64,000 bases of DNA, taken from assembly GCF_003475325.1 (NCBI RefSeq), contig NZ_QRQC01000001.1, positions 62,001 to 126,000 of the forward strand, written 5' to 3'. The notes beneath the pieces were generated by a model, which saw only the letters and a list, made by a program, of their open reading frames with translations, had not been told where the DNA came from and ran no database searches. How positions within the stretch are numbered: position 1 is the stretch's first letter; the number at the start of each line of letters is the position of its first letter. The position numbers were made by a program, and so were the translations under genes. This document shows positions 46,469 to 53,708 of this stretch, one piece after another. The stretch comes from Collinsella sp. AF33-16. Its GTDB lineage: Bacteria; Actinomycetota; Coriobacteriia; Coriobacteriales; Coriobacteriaceae.

Positions 46469-46583
46469 TTTTCTAGCCGCGCTTGTCTTGTAGATATGGA
46501 CGGGCTCTGTCCGTCACGGGCTTTTGCGCGGGTAGAATGCATGGATAACTTGATGCTTACGGGCGACGGAAAGGAATCGTTGC

Positions 46584-47573
46584 ATGGATCAGGACAAGAC
46601 AACCGTGATGGGCGGCTACGGTTCCGCGCAGGCTGGCGATAGCGCCGATGCGACCCGCGTTGTTCCCAACCCCGGTTATACCGACCCCGCCGCGACGCAG
46701 CCTTCTGCCGAGCCAACCCGGGTTATGGGCTATGGCGACACAGCGCGGGATTCTTATGCCGTATCTTCGCAAGGCCCCTATGGCAACGCAGCTCCGGACC
46801 CGTTTGATTACGCGCCGCAGGATTCTTATGCCGCCTCGACGCCGAATCCCTATGATGACCTGCCGCAAAATCCCATTCCGCAGCCTCAGCAGACGACGTA
46901 TATGCCTCGCACGGCGCAGCCTCGCTACGAGTCGCGCGAGCCGTATCGCGAGTACCCCAAGTCGATTCCGCAATATGGCGAGGACGAGGAGAAGAAGCCG
47001 TCGCGTTCGTCGAGCGTGATCAAGAAGATCCTCATCGTGCTGGCGATCTTCTTTGCGCTGTCGGTTGTGTTTGCCATTGTGTCGGGCATGCTCAACAAGC
47101 GAGGGAGTTCAACGGCTGATACCGCTGCCGAGCAAACCGAGTCCGCCTCGTCTAGCACCGTCGATCTGAGCGATATCCCGGGGCAGTACTGGTCCAACGC
47201 CAAGAAGCTCCTCAAGTCGCGCGGCGCCAATCTTTCGAATGCCGTGGTCCTGACTGATGATGGCTCAACGCCCGTCATCGATGCCAACTGGGTCGTTACT
47301 TCTGCTTACTATAACGACAGCGGCAACCTCGAAATTCAACTCACGCACAAGAATAGCTCGGGCAACTCACCCGACGGCCAAAGCGGTACCGACAGCTCGA
47401 GTTCCAATACGTTGGAGGACTTGAGCAACAAGGCACAGGAGCTTGGGGATAAGGCCCAAGAGCTGGGCGACACGGCCCAGAACCTGGGCGACACCGCTCA
47501 GAACTTGGGCGACATGGCGACGGATGCCTGGAACGCCCTACAAAACGGCATCTCGGGCACGCAGGGAAACTAG
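46584..47573 (+). CDS. Membrane-anchored protein with repeated T-x-V-x motifs and heptad-like tail
   Basis: 329 residues, no recognised family. Residues 1-140 are disordered, rich in Pro, Gln, Tyr and Asp, and repeat a short motif three times: KTTVMGGYG, ATRVVPNPGY and PTRVMGYGD. One membrane helix (residues about 148-168, KILIVLAIFFALSVVFAIVS) follows. The outer part has a small folded region (YWSNAKKLLKSRG...LEIQLTHK) reminiscent of, but not clearly, a PASTA-like fold. The tail repeats AQELGDK/AQNLGDT units five times. A cytosolic N-terminus and exported C-terminus is the likely topology. Confidence 0.75.
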   Translation: MDQDKTTVMGGYGSAQAGDSADATRVVPNPGYTDPAATQPSAEPTRVMGYGDTARDSYAVSSQGPYGNAAPDPFDYAPQDSYAASTPNPYDDLPQNPIPQPQQTTYMPRTAQPRYESREPYREYPKSIPQYGEDEEKKPSRSSSVIKKILIVLAIFFALSVVFAIVSGMLNKRGSSTADTAAEQTESASSSTVDLSDIPGQYWSNAKKLLKSRGANLSNAVVLTDDGSTPVIDANWVVTSAYYNDSGNLEIQLTHKNSSGNSPDGQSGTDSSSSNTLEDLSNKAQELGDKAQELGDTAQNLGDTAQNLGDMATDAWNALQNGISGTQGN

Positions 47574-47585
47574 CTGTTAAGCGGG

Positions 47586-48767
47586 CTACAGCTGCTCGGC
47601 CGGACGGTCGGGCGAGCTAAAGCCCGAGTCAAACGTAACGACGCATGAGGCATTGGGTCGGCGCTCGTGCACGATGCGCGTGACGAGCTCCAGCAGCTCC
47701 TCGTCGGATATGTCAAAGCCGTCGGGACGCACAAGGTCAAACGAAACGAACCCGTCGTGCTCGTGCAGGTCGTGGATGGAGAGCGCGGGATCGATCTGCG
47801 TAACGCCACGCTTGACCCAGCCGCGTAGGTCGTCGCCGGTGGTGGCGATGGGGTCGCAGTGCAGCGTGATACCAATGCCCATCTGGCGCTTGATGTCGTG
47901 CTCGATGGTGTCCAGAATCTCGTGGTGCTCAAACGCGTCGCCCTCACCGGGCATCTCCACGTGGGCGCTGGCAAACTGACGACCGGGGCCGTAGTCGTGC
48001 ACCATGAGGTCGTGTGTGCCCAAGACCTGCGGATAGGACATGATCTTGTCGCGGATTGCCTGGACGAGCTTGGGGTCGGGCGCTTGCCCCAGCAACGGGC
48101 TGATGGCGTCGCGCACTAGGCCCATGCCACTGATGCAGATAAAGATGCCCACACCCAGGCCTGCCCAGCCATCGAGGTCAAAGCCGGTCGTCTGCGAAAT
48201 AAGCGCCGCCACCAAGACCGAGCCCGAGGTAATGACGTCGTTTTTGGAGTCCTGCGCTGTGGCGATGAGCATCTCGGAATCGATGCGGTTACCCAGTGCG
48301 CGGTTGAACGCGGCCATCCAGAATTTGACGAGCATGGACAGAATAAGGGCGGCCATGGAGAGCGCCGAATACACGGTGGGCGAGGGCTTGATGATCTTGG
48401 TTATCGACTCGAGGATTAGGTTGATGCCGACGGCGCAAACCAGGACGGCGACAAACAGACCGGCCAGGTACTCGTAGCGGCCGTGGCCGTAAGGGTGGCC
48501 CTCGTCTGCCGGGCGGCTGGCAAGGCGGAACCCGAGCAGACTCACGATGTTGCTCGAGGCATCGGAGAGGTTGTTGAAAGCGTCGGCGATGAGCGAGACA
48601 GAGCCGGCGAGCAGGCCCGCGATGCCCTTGGCCAGGCACAGGGTGATGTTGAGGCCAATGCAGATGAGGCTTGCGGCAAAGCCCGCGTTGGTGCGGCAAG
48701 ATGCATCGACCGGCTCGCCCTCGCTGCCGTGAACAAGCGTATGTACCAGCCGATTTACAAATAGCAT
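47586..48767 (-). CDS. Cation diffusion facilitator family metal efflux protein
   Basis: 393 residues, longer than a simple CDF. Six membrane helices occupy residues about 25-215. Metal-site residues lie in SLIADAFNNLSDASSN (xxxDxxxxxxD) and in GHPYGHGRYEY after helix III, and AQDSKNDVITS marks helix V. The cytoplasmic C-terminal region (HDLMVHDYGPGRQFASAHVE) continues about 110 residues further than in minimal CDF proteins. ATG 48767 has GAGGAC upstream and is preferred to an outer in-frame start. Substrate probably Zn, Mn or Fe. Confidence 0.88.
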   Translation of the reverse strand: MLFVNRLVHTLVHGSEGEPVDASCRTNAGFAASLICIGLNITLCLAKGIAGLLAGSVSLIADAFNNLSDASSNIVSLLGFRLASRPADEGHPYGHGRYEYLAGLFVAVLVCAVGINLILESITKIIKPSPTVYSALSMAALILSMLVKFWMAAFNRALGNRIDSEMLIATAQDSKNDVITSGSVLVAALISQTTGFDLDGWAGLGVGIFICISGMGLVRDAISPLLGQAPDPKLVQAIRDKIMSYPQVLGTHDLMVHDYGPGRQFASAHVEMPGEGDAFEHHEILDTIEHDIKRQMGIGITLHCDPIATTGDDLRGWVKRGVTQIDPALSIHDLHEHDGFVSFDLVRPDGFDISDEELLELVTRIVHERRPNASCVVTFDSGFSSPDRPAEQL

Positions 48768-48985
48768 AGCGGTCGTCCTCACAATCATGTTTAAGGGGAT
48801 AGTGTAGCTCGCGCGGGGGCGCCGTGCACCGATGCTCAGAAAATGCAGCAATAGTCTGCCGGTGCTAACGAGCGAGCCTTCTCGTCTGCCTGGGTGGTCC
48901 ATTTTGGGCCACATGGGTATGGGCATGTGCCTGTTTGCTCGACATACTTAATGTCGACAGCCCCTGCGCAAAGGAGGACGTTTCC

Positions 48986-50323
48986 ATGGACGAGATGTTT
49001 GCCATTAAATGTCAAAACTGCGGCGGCCCTATGTACTCGCACCAAGCTAAGCGCAGCTTTGAGTGCGCTTATTGCGGTGCGGTCATTCCGTGGCAGGCGG
49101 ACGCCGGAGAGCCCAAGAGCGCCCTGGGCATTCGCCATACGCCGTTGACGGTAGTGGATGGACTGCTCAAGCTCACGCATGTGTCGCAACTCGAGCGCCC
49201 GGAGGACCCGGACTGGTATTTCTTCAATTCGCACTGGCGCAATCAGTCGGTCCTGGAACATCTGCTGTGGGAGGACCGCGGCACGGCGCAGGAGTTCCAA
49301 GAAGCGACGCACGTGAGCATTCCTTGTCCCTTCTGCGGAGCGTCCTTTGAGGGCAAGTCAACGCAGCGTGTGTTTGAGTGCCCGTCCTGCGGCAACAAGA
49401 TCGGCATTGCCGACCTGCTCAAGCCGGGGACGTTTAGCAAGCGCCTGACCTTGGGCGTTGGTGCGGAGTATGTACCTGGGCAGGGTATTCCCTGCGAAAT
49501 CTCGCCGCAGCAGGCACGTGCCAACGCACTGCAGCTGGTGCACCAGTATGCGGAAGCCTTTGCCGGGCACGACGTGGAAGATGCGATCCAAAACGACATG
49601 ATGCTCTTCTATTTCCCCATGGCGCTGGCGGACCTGCGCATGATGGTGAGCTTCCCGGGCAAGGGCCTGAGCAAGGAAACCCTGGTGTACTACGAGGTGC
49701 TCGACTGGGCATACCCCAGGGCAAACTACCTGGACGTTCGTCTCATGGGCATTTTGGAGCCGTGGGACTATGCCAAGGTTGGGCCGTTTGACCCTGCCAT
49801 GCAGGAAGGTGACTTTCGTGTCGTCTCCGTCGATGCGTCTACCAAGGACCAGGTGGTCATTGATAAGTTGGCGCTCGACGTTGCGGGCAACGACGCCGAG
49901 GCTGTACTGGGGCTCAATAAAAAGAGCATCCGCACCTGGGCGCGCAAGGCCTGCAAGCATAAGGACGGCCTGGTGATGGTGCCGGTCTACTTTGTCGATC
50001 GTCCGGCGACAGACGGCCGCGATGGCGAGCAGGTGCGCATTGCCGTAAACGGTCAGACGGGCCGCGCGGCCGCGGTGGTGTTTAGCGACAAGCGCGAGAC
50101 GCATATCGTGGCGCCGCTCAACCCGAGCCTGCATCTGTCCGGCGAGAGTACCGTGCATGCCACGCCCATCGAGGTCAAATACGTTAAGTCGCCGTTTCTG
50201 TACCAGATCGTACGCCGTGGAGGCGGCGAGCAACCACGTCAGGTGGCAGCGGCGGCCGAGGGTTCTTACCGAGAGGAGAAACCCAAACGCAAGGGATTGT
50301 TCGCTACGATCTTTGGGAAGTAG
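48986..50323 (+). CDS. Double zinc-ribbon protein of unknown function
   Basis: 445 residues with two TFIIB-type zinc ribbons: CQNCGG...CAYCGA near the N-terminus and CPFCGA...CPSCGN at residues about 115-140. The rest, about 300 residues, is soluble with beta-rich segments and no family I recognise. The C-terminus is basic (EEKPKRKGLFATIFGK), possibly a membrane- or nucleic-acid-binding tail. AAGGAGG precedes the ATG. A strong terminator follows; beyond it the defence island begins. Confidence 0.8.
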   Translation: MDEMFAIKCQNCGGPMYSHQAKRSFECAYCGAVIPWQADAGEPKSALGIRHTPLTVVDGLLKLTHVSQLERPEDPDWYFFNSHWRNQSVLEHLLWEDRGTAQEFQEATHVSIPCPFCGASFEGKSTQRVFECPSCGNKIGIADLLKPGTFSKRLTLGVGAEYVPGQGIPCEISPQQARANALQLVHQYAEAFAGHDVEDAIQNDMMLFYFPMALADLRMMVSFPGKGLSKETLVYYEVLDWAYPRANYLDVRLMGILEPWDYAKVGPFDPAMQEGDFRVVSVDASTKDQVVIDKLALDVAGNDAEAVLGLNKKSIRTWARKACKHKDGLVMVPVYFVDRPATDGRDGEQVRIAVNGQTGRAAAVVFSDKRETHIVAPLNPSLHLSGESTVHATPIEVKYVKSPFLYQIVRRGGGEQPRQVAAAAEGSYREEKPKRKGLFATIFGK

Positions 50324-50367
50324 GGGAGTGGTGCTGGTTAGCGCTGTGGCGTGAAAGCCGGGGGTAT

Positions 50368-50405
50368 GGGGCAGCTCGCAGGGGTGCGAGTTGCCCCGTT
50401 TTTTT
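50368..50405 (+). terminator. Rho-independent terminator at the island border
   Basis: GGGGCAGCTCGCA pairs with TGCGAGTTGCCCC (one mismatch), loop GGGG, then G and a run of seven T. Confidence 0.92.
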
Positions 50406-50445
50406 GCGGCGAGACGTGGCGTCCGAGCTGCCGTAGAGACTTAGC

Positions 50446-50459
50446 TAAATGGCTATTTA
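50446..50459 (+). repeat. hsdS inversion site a
   Basis: TAAATGGCTATTTA, preceded by AGC. First of four copies of the crossover core. Spacer bases GGCT read on the plus strand, as in site c and opposite to sites b and d. It is the very first codon block (LNGYL) of the silent 3' half-hsdS. Confidence 0.75.
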
Positions 50460-51051
50460 CTAGAACTGGCCACGGCTCGTTTTGAATCCGCCTTAAAAAC
50501 GAAATCGAAAACAGTTAGATTTGGCGACATTGTTGCACTTGAAGACTCAAAGAGAATCCCATTAAACAGCAGAGATCGCGAGGCTCGAAAGGGCCCTTAT
50601 CCTTACTATGGCGCAACCTCAATCATGGACTACGTTGATGACTTCTTATTCGATGAGATAAGAGTTCTTCTTGGCGAAGATGGCACGGTTGTCAATTCCG
50701 AAGGCAAGCCAATCCTACAGTATGTTTGGGGAAAATACTGGGTCAACAACCATGCGCACATCCTTGCGTCTTCAGGCGAGTATTCGCTCGAAGCGATTTA
50801 CGTTGCGCTGAAGCGTACGGCGATAAACCAAATCGTTACAGGTGCTGTGCAAATGAAAATTAGCCAACGAAACTTAAAGTCCCTTGAGTTGGAGATGCCG
50901 AGCTCGGAAGAGCTTGGCTACTTGCAAGATCTTTTTGCTGCTTACCGCAGCAACCAAGACGAAAACACAAAACTTGCCGCTCTTCGCGACGCTTTGCTAC
51001 CCAGGCTTATGTCGGGAGAGATTGACGTTTCGAAAGTTGATCTCACGCAGC

Positions 51052-51065
51052 TAAATAGCCATTTA
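51052..51065 (-). repeat. hsdS inversion site b
   Basis: TAAATAGCCATTTA, the reverse complement orientation of sites a and c. It ends the silent 3' half (LNSHL). Its left flank GATCTCACGCAGC is identical to the corresponding flank of site c, giving about 27 shared bases. Confidence 0.75.
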
Positions 51066-51125
51066 CTTCACTATGCACAACGCGCCGTCCACACTGTGGC
51101 TATCGTACTCGACGAAAGGAACAGC

Positions 51126-52082
51126 GTGGAAACTGTCATCAATACCGTGCTTTCAGAAATGCAGGGCCTTCTCGACCCGCATCAGCTCAAACATCTAGCC
51201 ATTACGCTTAGACGGGCACTTGGACCGAAACAAGCGGAACCAGGACAAGATCTGCTCGCGCTCTTTCTCACCGCTAAAGAGGTCGAGGGGTGCTCTCCTA
51301 AAACCATTGCATACTATGAGGCAACCTTACGGCATATGAACACAACGCTTGCTAAGTCCTATACGCAGATTGAGAGCGACGACTTGCGCCGTTATCTCAA
51401 TGATTACGAGGTGAATCGCGGTTCTAGTAAAGTCACAATCGATAATATACGCCGCATTATGTCGAGCTTCTTTTCGTGGCTTGAAGATGAGGATTACATT
51501 GTAAAAAGTCCTGTAAGGCGCATTCGTCGCGTCAAAACAGCTCAAGTAACCAAAGAGGTGCTTAGCGATGAGGAACTGGAGGTCTTGCGAGACGCCTGTG
51601 AATCCAAACGAGATCTTGCCATTGTTGATCTGCTTGCTTCGACAGGCATGCGTGTCGGCGAGCTCGTGCGTCTCAACAGGAAAGATGTCAATCTGCACGA
51701 GCGCGAATGCCTTGTAATGGGAAAAGGAAATAAGCAGCGCCCCGTTTACTTCGATGCGCGCGCTAAGCTTCATCTTACGGAATATCTTTCAAGCCGAGCT
51801 GACAAGAGTCCTGCACTATTTGTCGCGCTCGATTCCTCGGCTCGACGCATTACGGTTGGGAGCATAGAGCTTCGCTTGCGCGACCTGGGCAGAACCGCCG
51901 GCGTCAATCGCGTTCATCCGCATAAGTTTCGCCGTACGCTTGCCACCCATGCTATCGACAAAGGAATGCCTATAGAGCAGGTGCAAAAGCTGCTAGGCCA
52001 TGCGAAAATAGACACCACCATGCACTACGCCATGGTGAACCAGAACAACGTGAAGGCTTCGCATAGAAAGTACTTGGAATGA
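51126..52082 (+). CDS. Tyrosine recombinase of the hsdS inversion cassette
   Basis: XerC/D-like site-specific recombinase, 318 residues from GTG 51126, which has AAAGGA five bases upstream. An N-terminal SAM-like core-binding domain (KTIAYYEATLRHMNTTL ... YEVNRGSSKVTIDNI) precedes the catalytic domain. Catalytic residues are present in order: Arg176 (TGMRVGELVRL), Lys in MGKGNKQRPV, His266 and Arg269 (HPHKFRRTLATH), His292 (LGHAKID) and Tyr301 (TMHYAMV). It lies between sites b and c, so it is carried on an invertible segment. Its stop overlaps the start of the silent 5' half-hsdS (ATGA). Confidence 0.92.
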   Translation: METVINTVLSEMQGLLDPHQLKHLAITLRRALGPKQAEPGQDLLALFLTAKEVEGCSPKTIAYYEATLRHMNTTLAKSYTQIESDDLRRYLNDYEVNRGSSKVTIDNIRRIMSSFFSWLEDEDYIVKSPVRRIRRVKTAQVTKEVLSDEELEVLRDACESKRDLAIVDLLASTGMRVGELVRLNRKDVNLHERECLVMGKGNKQRPVYFDARAKLHLTEYLSSRADKSPALFVALDSSARRITVGSIELRLRDLGRTAGVNRVHPHKFRRTLATHAIDKGMPIEQVQKLLGHAKIDTTMHYAMVNQNNVKASHRKYLE

Positions 52083-52549
52083 CGCGCGTACGACTTGGAG
52101 AGATCTGTGAACGCCTAAGCAGCGGAAAGAGCATTAAAGCCGCTGAGGTTCAGGAGTCGGGGACATACCCGGTAATCGGCGGCAATGGTCTTCGTGGATA
52201 TGCAGAGCGTTACAACTTCGATGGAGAATGTGCCGTTATCGGTCGCCAAGGCGCCGCTTGCGGTAATGTCCGCTTTCATTCTGGCAAGGCTTACATGACC
52301 GAACACGCAGTCGTTGCCGTTGCAAACGAATCCAATGATTCGCACTATCTTGCCTATCTCCTGTCAACTATGAGCCTAGGACGGCTGTCCGCTCAATCGG
52401 CTCAACCTGGGCTTTCTGTTAAAACGCTTTCGAAGCAAGAAATCGACTTGCCTTCGCTCGAGAAGCAAAGGCAAGTCGTCGAAGTCATTGGTAGTATTGA
52501 TGCCAAAATCGGGGTAAACGCTAAGCTAAATGGCTATTTAGCTGCGTGA
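52079..52549 (+). CDS. hsdS: Silent 5' half of a type I specificity gene (first TRD)
   Basis: 156 residues with a normal ATG overlapping the recombinase stop. It contains one TRD (RLGEICERLSSGKSIKAAE ... YPVIGGNGLRGYAERY) and the central helix SLEKQRQVVEVIGSIDAKIG. It ends NAKLNGYLAA at site c; the stop codon is provided by bases on the other side of the crossover. Inversion between c and d would fuse it in frame to the 3' half now used by the expressed gene. It overlaps that gene by 29 bases, tail to tail. As it stands it could make a half-subunit. Confidence 0.85.
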   Translation: MTRVRLGEICERLSSGKSIKAAEVQESGTYPVIGGNGLRGYAERYNFDGECAVIGRQGAACGNVRFHSGKAYMTEHAVVAVANESNDSHYLAYLLSTMSLGRLSAQSAQPGLSVKTLSKQEIDLPSLEKQRQVVEVIGSIDAKIGVNAKLNGYLAA

Positions 52550-53708
52550 GATCGACCTTCGAGACATCGATTTCGCCCGACATTAGCTTGGGCAAAAGGA
52601 CATCACGCAACTGTGCAAGAAAGCGTGACTCTTTAGCAGTTGCCAGCAGCTGTTCGTAAATCGGCTTGGTTGATAGATAGAACTCGCTGAGCTCCAAATC
52701 GTCAGGCATTGCAAAAGGCATTGCTTTGACGGTTTTGGAATTAACGGCCGTTGCGATTGAAGATGTGCTTCCCAATTTCCCATAATCAAATGAACGCAAA
52801 TAAGGATAAGCGTAAGCTAGCTTTCTTTTGTCATCAGACGCAAAGCAGGCAATCGCCTCATTGGTTGTCATATTGCAACCGGCGATCTTAACTCTGCCGA
52901 CCGTCAACTTAAAGCTGAGAAGTACCGAGCCTGCTGGAACCCTTCTTACGTTTTTGCCGTTCACTGCGGCGTCAGTAAGGTATTCAGAGCTATCAAGCGA
53001 ATATGTCCCCGCTTCGCCCATATCCTTGATTGAAAGCCATACGTGATTATCGGCTTTGACATCAGAGAACCATTCCGGCTCTTTCCTTGGTGGGGTCTTG
53101 CCTATTCCGATTTCGTAATACGAGTCGGCTCTTCCTTCGGTCCAGTTTTCGTTTGGTGATAGTGCAGTAAATTGAGCCAACAAAAGCTCTTCTAAATAGC
53201 CATTTAGCTTAGTGTTAATGGCTATTTTTTGATCAAGCGACGAAAGAAAGCTTCCGATTCTCCGCTGTTTCTCAATGCTGGGAAGCGGGAACTTGTAATC
53301 GAGAATCCATTCAGGCTTCACTCGTTGATGCGATCCTGAGGTTCCTGTGCGCATTCCAGACAAAGCGTTTGCGAAATCATCGCTCATAAGGATGTATAGC
53401 AGATAGTTGCGATCGACTTTTTCGTTGGGGCAAAGGGGCACAAACTCTGTCGAACAAACGGAATTGGCTTGAAGACTATTGATAGGCCAGATGCGCTTAA
53501 AACGCATATTAAGCTTATTTACAAGGATGTCGCCATTTTCAATATGAAGTTTGTTGCTTAATATTTCTGATCCATCAAGGATCTCGGGCTTTCTTGCGTT
53601 ATCGAATGCGGGCAAGCTATAGCAGTGATAGATTGTTCCCGCATCGGGTTTAATGCTAACTTTCCGAAATGACGCAACGTCGCCGATTTGGGCACTATTA
53701 CATTTCAT
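52521..53708 (-). CDS. hsdS: Type I restriction-modification specificity subunit HsdS (expressed copy)
   Basis: DNA-recognition subunit, 395 residues, with the full two-TRD layout. TRD1 runs from residue 1 to about 155 and ends in the first conserved helix (IEKQRRIGSFLSSLDQKI). Site d encodes NTKLNGYLEE in the central linker. TRD2 follows (YYEIGIGKTPPRKEPEW ... LELSEFYLS), then the second conserved helix and C-terminal repeat ending LNSHLA at site c. The ATG at 53708 overlaps the end of hsdM, so it is coupled to it. This is the only complete specificity gene in the present orientation. Recognition sequence cannot be read from protein. Confidence 0.92.
   Translation of the reverse strand: MKCNSAQIGDVASFRKVSIKPDAGTIYHCYSLPAFDNARKPEILDGSEILSNKLHIENGDILVNKLNMRFKRIWPINSLQANSVCSTEFVPLCPNEKVDRNYLLYILMSDDFANALSGMRTGTSGSHQRVKPEWILDYKFPLPSIEKQRRIGSFLSSLDQKIAINTKLNGYLEELLLAQFTALSPNENWTEGRADSYYEIGIGKTPPRKEPEWFSDVKADNHVWLSIKDMGEAGTYSLDSSEYLTDAAVNGKNVRRVPAGSVLLSFKLTVGRVKIAGCNMTTNEAIACFASDDKRKLAYAYPYLRSFDYGKLGSTSSIATAVNSKTVKAMPFAMPDDLELSEFYLSTKPIYEQLLATAKESRFLAQLRDVLLPKLMSGEIDVSKVDLTQLNSHLA
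52527..52540 (+). repeat. hsdS inversion site c
   Basis: TAAATGGCTATTTA within AGCTAAATGGCTATTTAGCT, the fullest copy of the palindrome. It is read as LNGYL by the plus-strand half-gene and as LNSHL by the minus-strand expressed hsdS. Confidence 0.8.
53194..53207 (-). repeat. hsdS inversion site d
   Basis: TAAATAGCCATTTA on the plus strand, in the middle of the expressed hsdS. On the coding strand it reads CTAAGCTAAATGGCTATTTA, 20 of whose bases are identical to site c. It marks the TRD1/TRD2 border. Confidence 0.8.

Larger units (their letters stand above)
50445..51065 (+). pseudogene. hsdS: Silent 3' half of a type I specificity gene (second TRD plus C-terminal repeat)
   Basis: Open reading without a start codon, from LNGYLLELATARF at site a to LNSHL at site b. 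It carries one target-recognition domain (RFGDIVALEDSKRIPLNSRD ... PYPYYGATSIMDYVDD) and the conserved C-terminal repeat (DALLPRLMSGEIDVSKVD). A stop codon (TAG, 50442-50444) lies directly ahead of it. The C-terminal repeat matches that of the expressed hsdS at roughly four of five bases and in nearly all residues. It can be expressed only after recombination joins it to a 5' half. The frame stays open through site b into the recombinase gene. Confidence 0.8.

Noticed and set aside
50625..52082. A natural HsdS-integrase fusion protein starting at the ATG at 50625
   Set aside because: That ATG lies inside a TRD. The region is better read as a start-less half-hsdS followed by a recombinase with its own GTG and ribosome site.
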